The notes under the pieces: model-generated
Databases searched by the model: none
What the model was told of the DNA's origin: nothing
What the model saw: only the letters and a program-made list of their open reading frames with translations
NCBI GenBank assembly: GCA_023428205.1
Contig: JAEYZB010000184.1
Coordinates: 1-10,631, forward strand
Direction: 5' to 3'
Length of the DNA: 10,631 bases
DNA from: Bacteroidota bacterium
Lineage (GTDB): Bacteria; Bacteroidota; Bacteroidia; Chitinophagales; LD1
Part shown: piece by piece, positions 7,067 through 10,631 of the stretch
Layout: each line of letters begins with the position of its first letter
Position numbering within the stretch: position 1 is the first letter of the stretch
Position numbers and translations under genes: made by a program

Positions 7067-7483
7067 ATGAAGACAATTCTTAGAAATATTTTAGCTGTAA
7101 TTGTTGGCTTGGTAGTTGGTGGTTTGGTGAATATGGGCATTATTATGTTGAGCGGCTACGTCATTCCGCCACCGGTGGGTATGAACACAACCAGCGCAGA
7201 AAGTATTGCAGAACACATTCACTTATTTGAACCGAAACATTTTTTATTTCCATTCTTAGCTCATGCATTGGGAACATTTGTCGGTGCGCTTGTTACGGCT
7301 CTTATGGCGGTGACTAATAAATTGCGATTGGCGCTTGTTATCGGAGTATTCTTTTTGCTCGGTGGAATAGAAGCAGTGCGAATGATACCGGCACCGATGT
7401 GGTTCAATGTATTGGATTTGGTGGCGGCTTATATTCCAATGGCATTTTTGGGCGCAAAACTTGCTGGAGCGAAAAGAGTTTAA
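7067..7483 (+). CDS. Small four-helix integral membrane protein of unknown function
   Basis: A 138-residue protein with no recognised domain. Four hydrophobic segments are visible, near 5-30 (glycine-rich, VGLVVGG), 58-82, 87-106 and 114-134. A hydrophilic loop between the first two contains PPPVGMN (34-40) and an acidic, histidine-bearing stretch (43-58). The tail is short and basic (GAKRV), predicting an inner-membrane protein. The start at 7067 is chosen because it opens directly with a membrane-anchor N-terminus and because a promoter-like element lies upstream; a TTG start at 7049 would overlap that element. It follows the PaaE-like gene by 85 bp and converges on the ABC permease with 24 bp between stops. 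I know similar small hypothetical membrane proteins from Bacteroidota but cannot name a role. Confidence 0.75.
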   Translation: MKTILRNILAVIVGLVVGGLVNMGIIMLSGYVIPPPVGMNTTSAESIAEHIHLFEPKHFLFPFLAHALGTFVGALVTALMAVTNKLRLALVIGVFFLLGGIEAVRMIPAPMWFNVLDLVAAYIPMAFLGAKLAGAKRV

Positions 7484-7491
7484 AGTGGGTC

Positions 7492-7515
7492 AAAAAAACG
7501 AGGAGGATTACCCTC
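7492..7515 (-). terminator. Weak candidate terminator for the ABC permease gene
   Basis: Read on the minus strand, GAGG (7515-7512), a five-base loop and CCTC (7506-7503) form a short hairpin that includes the permease stop. Four bases later comes a run of seven Ts (7498-7492). The stem is only 4 bp, so termination efficiency is doubtful. Confidence 0.3.
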
Positions 7516-8791
7516 TGGTCTGCAACTTATAAATCGCCATACTCAATAGTAAAAGTACAAATCCAAACAGCGATAATTTTGTAATGTTTGGAAGAATTAC
7601 GCTTAACTCTGCGTTGCGCAAAAACAAGTCATTACAAGCATTTAAACCCCACGCCATAGGCGAAAGCTGACTGATGGATTGTAAGATTGGCGGCATGACA
7701 TACATCGGAATCCAAACACCACCAATAGCCGCGAGTAACACGACCGACACAGAGCCGAACGCCAACGCCTGATGATGCGTTTTGAAAAATACCGCTACTA
7801 ACAATCCGTAAGCCGTAGCCGCCAAAGCTACTGCCACAGCCGTGAGCGCAATTCCCGAATAATTTGTGCCAAGCGAAAGTTTCGGCAAGCCTAATTCAGG
7901 CAAGAGGTAAATTCCCACCAACATCATGGAAAAAAACTGAATGAGGCAAATTAGAAAATAGAACAGGTATTTGCCCGCTATCACCGAAAAGCCTGAGCCT
8001 GCAATTAGCCGAAGGCGAAGCAAACTCCCGTCTTCACGTTCTTTTATGAAATTTCCTGCAAGCGGAAATACAATAAAAAACATGGCGAACATTGTCCATG
8101 CGGGAACGTTATGTTGTACAGAATTGGTAATCGGCATCGTTTCTTCTGCCGATTGGATTTCCTGAACTTTCAGGAAATTGTCAAATGAACTTTCTTGCTT
8201 TTTATTTTCATTTCCTGTAATGCTTCCCATTTGTTGGCGCAGGTTTTGTACTATCAATTTAGACTGCGCATTAGCCGCAATTTTTTCAATGGAATTTGTA
8301 ATCGCCAACTTAAAATTGCTTTTGCTTACAGGGTCAAAAACAAGCTGAACGGTAATGTCAGTATTACTTGTGCTATCTTTGCTTTCTTCTGTCAAACCCA
8401 ATTCGGAAAGAATTTTGGAAACCGCGACTTTTACTTTTTGGTTCAGTGAAGAAGTGGTTTTTTCGGGAATAATTACAGCGGCTTTATATGCTCCGCTATG
8501 CACCAATTCTGCGGCTTTTTCGGCATTGATTTTTTCTCCGTTTATTTCGGAAATCAACGCTAAGTTTTTGGCTGATGAAAGCGAACGCTCAAAAACTTTT
8601 CCGAGTGAATCATTGTCATTATTCACAAACAAAATTGAGAATTTCAAATCCTGATAATCGCGGAAAGGCGCATCTTGCACCAATGCCATTACAGTTACGA
8701 GTGTCAAAGGCATCAGGAATATCATCGCTAATCCTCCCAAGTCGCGGAGCAATAACAATAATTCTTTTCGTATAGTCGCTAAGATTTTCAT
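7508..8791 (-). CDS. ABC-2 type transporter permease
   Basis: A 427-residue ABC-2 membrane subunit of the kind that exports drugs, lipids or ions. A short cytoplasmic start is followed by TM1 (about 19-38) and a large extracytoplasmic domain (about 45-225). That domain contains a basic/Gln-rich helix and the stretch VFDPVSKSNFKLAITNS. Five or more C-terminal membrane helices follow (about 229-249, 273-297, 313-336, 342-365 and 402-421). The cytoplasmic loop after TM2 has the typical KEREDGSLLRLRL (250-262), and GGVWIPMYVMPP (357-368) is a family hallmark. The ATP-binding subunit that normally sits directly upstream is missing: that place is held by a four-helix-bundle gene and a recombinase. 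It must work with an ATPase encoded elsewhere, or be an operon remnant. The substrate is unknown. The start ATG is directly preceded by repeats. Confidence 0.88.
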   Translation of the reverse strand: MKILATIRKELLLLLRDLGGLAMIFLMPLTLVTVMALVQDAPFRDYQDLKFSILFVNNDNDSLGKVFERSLSSAKNLALISEINGEKINAEKAAELVHSGAYKAAVIIPEKTTSSLNQKVKVAVSKILSELGLTEESKDSTSNTDITVQLVFDPVSKSNFKLAITNSIEKIAANAQSKLIVQNLRQQMGSITGNENKKQESSFDNFLKVQEIQSAEETMPITNSVQHNVPAWTMFAMFFIVFPLAGNFIKEREDGSLLRLRLIAGSGFSVIAGKYLFYFLICLIQFFSMMLVGIYLLPELGLPKLSLGTNYSGIALTAVAVALAATAYGLLVAVFFKTHHQALAFGSVSVVLLAAIGGVWIPMYVMPPILQSISQLSPMAWGLNACNDLFLRNAELSVILPNITKLSLFGFVLLLLSMAIYKLQTRG

Positions 8792-8838
8792 GCGTTCAAT
8801 TAAAAATTAAAAAACCAAAATTAAAAATTAAGCGTTCA
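8792..8838. repeat. Nested direct repeats between the four-helix-bundle gene and the permease
   Basis: GCGTTCA occurs at 8792-8798 and 8832-8838 (40-bp period), enclosing two copies of AATTAAAAATTAA (8798-8810 and 8819-8831, 21-bp period). The second 7-mer lies in the last codons of the four-helix-bundle gene and the first touches the permease start. This could be a small tandem duplication or the footprint of an insertion event. Confidence 0.65.
8805..8828 (+). repeat. Inverted repeat flanking the four-helix-bundle gene, 3' side arm
   Basis: This AT-rich 24-mer pairs with 9193-9216 in inverted orientation at 22 of 24 positions. It begins AATTAAAAAACC and ends AAAAAT at the stop codon (8828-8830) of the four-helix-bundle gene. 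Confidence 0.6.
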
Positions 8839-9190
8839 GTTTGCCCCTGATTGTGATTTGAGTTTTGGCGAGTATTTTGCAGATTTCTTCTGCGTCTTTG
8901 AGTAAACTCGTTGTCTCTTTTTCGGACAAATAATGAGTAGCGGTAAGTAGTTTTATCCAATATATACTTTCCCTCGCTTCCTTGTATGCAATACTTAGTT
9001 TACTGACGAAATCGGCTTTGGATTGTCCGCCAATCGATTCTTCTATGTTTGCACCGATTGATGTCCCGCTACGCAATAATTGCTTTGACAACACTAACTC
9101 TTTTTTCTCGTTAATCAGATATTGATACAATTTTACGATACGAATAGCAAACGCAAAACTTTTTTCTTGCACAACATTATTCTCCTTCAT
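8828..9190 (-). CDS. Four-helix-bundle protein (S23/23S-rRNA-IVP family, Avd-like)
   Basis: A 120-residue, fully helical protein of the TIGR02436-type four-helix-bundle family. Its relatives are encoded in 23S rRNA intervening sequences of Leptospira and Coxiella, and share a fold with Avd of diversity-generating retroelements. Family marks are the block LLRSGTSIGANIEES (38-52), SKADFVSKLSIAYKEARES (57-75), then YWIKLL and an amphipathic last helix; the tail is basic (TIRGKLNA). Proposed roles involve nucleic-acid binding, but the function of free-standing members is unknown. There is no rRNA gene, retroelement RT or variable repeat here. The gene sits between xerC and the permease, is in their orientation, and is bracketed within 2 nt of the start and at the stop by inverted repeats, which suggests a mobile cassette. 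Confidence 0.93.
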   Translation of the reverse strand: MKENNVVQEKSFAFAIRIVKLYQYLINEKKELVLSKQLLRSGTSIGANIEESIGGQSKADFVSKLSIAYKEARESIYWIKLLTATHYLSEKETTSLLKDAEEICKILAKTQITIRGKLNA

Positions 9191-9192
9191 CT

Positions 9193-9216
9193 ATTTTTGA
9201 TTTTGCTTTTTTAATT
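9193..9216 (-). repeat. Inverted repeat flanking the four-helix-bundle gene, 5' side arm
   Basis: Read on the minus strand it begins AATTAAAAAAGC and ends AAAAAT, two bases before the start codon at 9190. It matches the arm at 8805-8828 at 22 of 24 positions. The differences are one C/G and one T/C change. Confidence 0.6.
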
Positions 9217-9225
9217 GTATTTGTA

Positions 9226-10095
9226 TTAGCCTCTCGGATGAGCTTGTTTGTATGTTTCTTTCAGTTTTTCAATCGTATTGTGTGTGTACACCTGTGTAGC
9301 CGAAAGATTCGCATGGCCCAGCAATTCTTTCACGGCATTAATTTCTGCACCGTTATTCAGCATAGCCGTTGCGAAACTGTGGCGTAAAACGTGCGGACTT
9401 CGTTTATCGATGGTCGTGACCATTGAAAGGTATTTTTTGACGACTTCATACACTTTGTGAGGAGTCAGTTGTTCGCCATTTTTATCACACAATAAATAAT
9501 CGCTTAAAGGTTTTTCGGTTTGGTAGTGTTCTATCGTTTTCATCAGGTTTCGATGTAGCGGAATGATACGCTCTTTCTTGCCTTTCCCGAGTACTTTTAC
9601 TTGTCCGCTGTAGCTGTCAATATCGGTGGCTTTGATGTTTAGCAATTCCGATTTTCGCATTCCGGTAGCATACAGCAATTCTATAATTAACTTATTGCGA
9701 ATTCCTTCAAACCCTTCTTCAAATTCTACGCGCTCCAAAAGTGTTTCCATACTTTTTTGCTCCACGAAAACGGGCAAACGCGAAGACGTTTTGGGCGAAA
9801 TGATTTTCGCCATTGGGTTTTGTGTAATGATTCTTTTTCGCAATAGAAATTTGTAAAACGATTTTAGTGTGGAGATTTTTCGATTAATACTTCGTGGTGT
9901 GATTTTTTCGCTCATCAGCGACACTACCCATCCGCGAATCAACGTGTGGCTTGCTTGATGGATATTTTTATCGGAAGTCTGCGCTTCATAATATGTAGTG
10001 AACTGCTCCAAATCTTTTTGGTAAGCCAAGACCGTATGGGGCGAGTAGCGTTTTTCATATTGAATAAAAGCCAGAAATTCTCTGAAAAAATCCAT
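9226..10095 (-). CDS. xerC: Tyrosine recombinase, XerC-like
   Basis: A 289-residue tyrosine recombinase, the length of chromosomal XerC/XerD, which resolve chromosome dimers at dif before division. The N-terminal SAM-like DNA-binding domain (about 1-90) starts MDFFREFLAFIQYEKRYSPH. The catalytic domain keeps the full set: Arg147 in ATGMRKSELL, Lys171 in GKGKKERIIPL, His235 and Arg238 in HVLRHSFAT, His261 in LLGHANLS and Tyr270 in QVYTH. The core-like length and lack of phage genes favour XerC over an island integrase, though a mobile-element recombinase cannot be ruled out. In many Bacteroidota the gene after xerC encodes a ribosome hibernation factor; here a four-helix-bundle gene follows after 35 bp. 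A TAnnTTTG box lies only 4 nt before the start. Confidence 0.9.
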   Translation of the reverse strand: MDFFREFLAFIQYEKRYSPHTVLAYQKDLEQFTTYYEAQTSDKNIHQASHTLIRGWVVSLMSEKITPRSINRKISTLKSFYKFLLRKRIITQNPMAKIISPKTSSRLPVFVEQKSMETLLERVEFEEGFEGIRNKLIIELLYATGMRKSELLNIKATDIDSYSGQVKVLGKGKKERIIPLHRNLMKTIEHYQTEKPLSDYLLCDKNGEQLTPHKVYEVVKKYLSMVTTIDKRSPHVLRHSFATAMLNNGAEINAVKELLGHANLSATQVYTHNTIEKLKETYKQAHPRG

Positions 10096-10099
10096 GAAA

Positions 10100-10107
10100 C
10101 AAATGTA
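10100..10107 (-). promoter_or_regulatory. Candidate -7 promoter box directly before xerC
   Basis: The minus-strand sequence TACATTTG is an exact match to TAnnTTTG and ends 4 nt before the xerC ATG. No convincing TTG sits 19-21 nt further upstream. If it is real, the transcript would be leaderless or nearly so. Confidence 0.3.
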
Positions 10108-10172
10108 AACCGTGAATTTTGCTTTTAGAACGCTACTTTAGCACAAGCATTATATGTTGTATCGTAGAATGG

Positions 10173-10631
10173 TCATAGTTTGTGCTCAAGCAAGGTGTTT
10201 ATGTATTTCTTTACCCCAATCTCCAAACTCGTAAACTCCTTCGTATAACCTGCTTTTCGCAGCTTCTGCATTGCCGCTTCGGTGAAGTATTGGTATTTCT
10301 CGCGAATATCTTCGGGAATCGGAACGTAGGTAATGTTCGTTTCTTTTTCGAGAGCCGCGAAAACAGCCTTCGCCAAATCATTAAATGTTCGCGCTTTTCC
10401 TGTCCCAAGATTGTAAATTCCGTTTAGTTTTGGGTCGCAAGTGGTGTGAAAAAACGAGCAGACATCTACCACGTCCTCTACAAAAATGAAGTCGCGGAGT
10501 TGCTCTCCGTCTTTAAAATCCGCTCGGTGCGACTGAAACAGATTTAATGTGTTCGTTTTTTGAATCTGATTGTATGCGTGAAATACTACGGAAGCCATGC
10601 GTCCTTTATTCGCTTCGCCTGCACCATATAC
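10173..10631 (-). CDS. hldD: ADP-L-glycero-D-manno-heptose 6-epimerase HldD, C-terminal part
   Basis: The 5' end is cut by the window edge; 152 residues remain, about the C-terminal half. HldD is an NADP-dependent short-chain epimerase converting ADP-D-glycero- to ADP-L-glycero-D-manno-heptose for the LPS core. The fragment opens VYGAGEANKGRMAS, a variant of the family block VYGPxExHKGxMAS, followed by DFIFVEDVVDV (36-46), GIYNLGTGKARTFNDLAKAV and the C-terminal block REKYQYFTEAAMQKLRKAGY. These align along their length with E. coli HldD. The His and Pro of the VYG block are replaced by Asn and Ala, which is noted but not judged important. The gene precedes xerC with 77 bp between. With rfaE2 in this window it shows that the organism makes ADP-heptose. 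Confidence 0.95.
   Translation of the reverse strand, partial: VYGAGEANKGRMASVVFHAYNQIQKTNTLNLFQSHRADFKDGEQLRDFIFVEDVVDVCSFFHTTCDPKLNGIYNLGTGKARTFNDLAKAVFAALEKETNITYVPIPEDIREKYQYFTEAAMQKLRKAGYTKEFTSLEIGVKKYINTLLEHKL

Noticed and set aside
8828..9190. Avd gene of a diversity-generating retroelement.
   Set aside because: There is no reverse transcriptase and no template/variable repeat pair in the window; only the fold family is shared.
9226..10095. Integrase of an integrative element with att sites.
   Set aside because: Length and motifs fit chromosomal XerC; there is no tRNA, no att-like direct repeat and no cargo or phage genes around it.
10140..10186. Inverted repeat AGCACAA ... TTGTGCT around the hldD stop.
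   Set aside because: The loop is 33 nt, the stem only 7 bp and no T-run follows, so it is not convincing as a terminator.

Overview
The window is a compact, roughly 40% GC stretch of bacterial chromosome that reads as Bacteroidota (Chitinophagia/Sphingobacteria-like; the exact order cannot be fixed by eye). Support comes from protein style (FolC, Def, a stand-alone RfaE2, HldD, a divergent DHOase-like protein), weak or absent Shine-Dalgarno sequences, and several matches to the Bacteroidota TTG-N20-TAnnTTTG promoter type. No gap between genes reaches 300 bp, and I see no rRNA, tRNA, CRISPR array or prophage.

Layout. Bases 1-1024 (+): the 3' part of a dihydroorotase-family gene that has lost key metal and catalytic residues, coupled at 1 nt to a RidA-family gene. 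Bases 1035-4920 (-): a housekeeping group read panD, YbhN-type membrane protein, rfaE2, def, folC (pantothenate, envelope, ADP-heptose, N-terminal Met processing, folate), with panD 145 bp ahead of the rest. A near-palindrome holds the two converging stop codons near 1020-1037. Bases 5088-6981 (+): sufT-like DUF59 gene, bacilliredoxin brxA/B and a PaaE-type FAD/NAD(P)H/[2Fe-2S] reductase, a possible Fe-S and thiol redox operon, followed by a small four-helix membrane protein with its own plausible promoter (7067-7483). Bases 7508-10631 (-), in transcription order: hldD (5' end outside the window), a XerC-like tyrosine recombinase, a four-helix-bundle (S23/IVP/Avd-like) gene, and an ABC-2 permease without a visible ATPase partner.

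Most of this is ordinary core genome. The least ordinary spot is 8792-9216: the four-helix-bundle gene is bracketed tightly by 24-bp inverted repeats (22 of 24 matching), with nested direct repeats on its 3' side. It looks like a small cassette inserted between xerC and the permease, reminiscent of the intervening sequences that carry related genes in some 23S rRNAs. Second is the DHOase-like protein, probably a non-catalytic family member. Third is a 16-of-18-nt element shared upstream of panD and of the small membrane protein gene.
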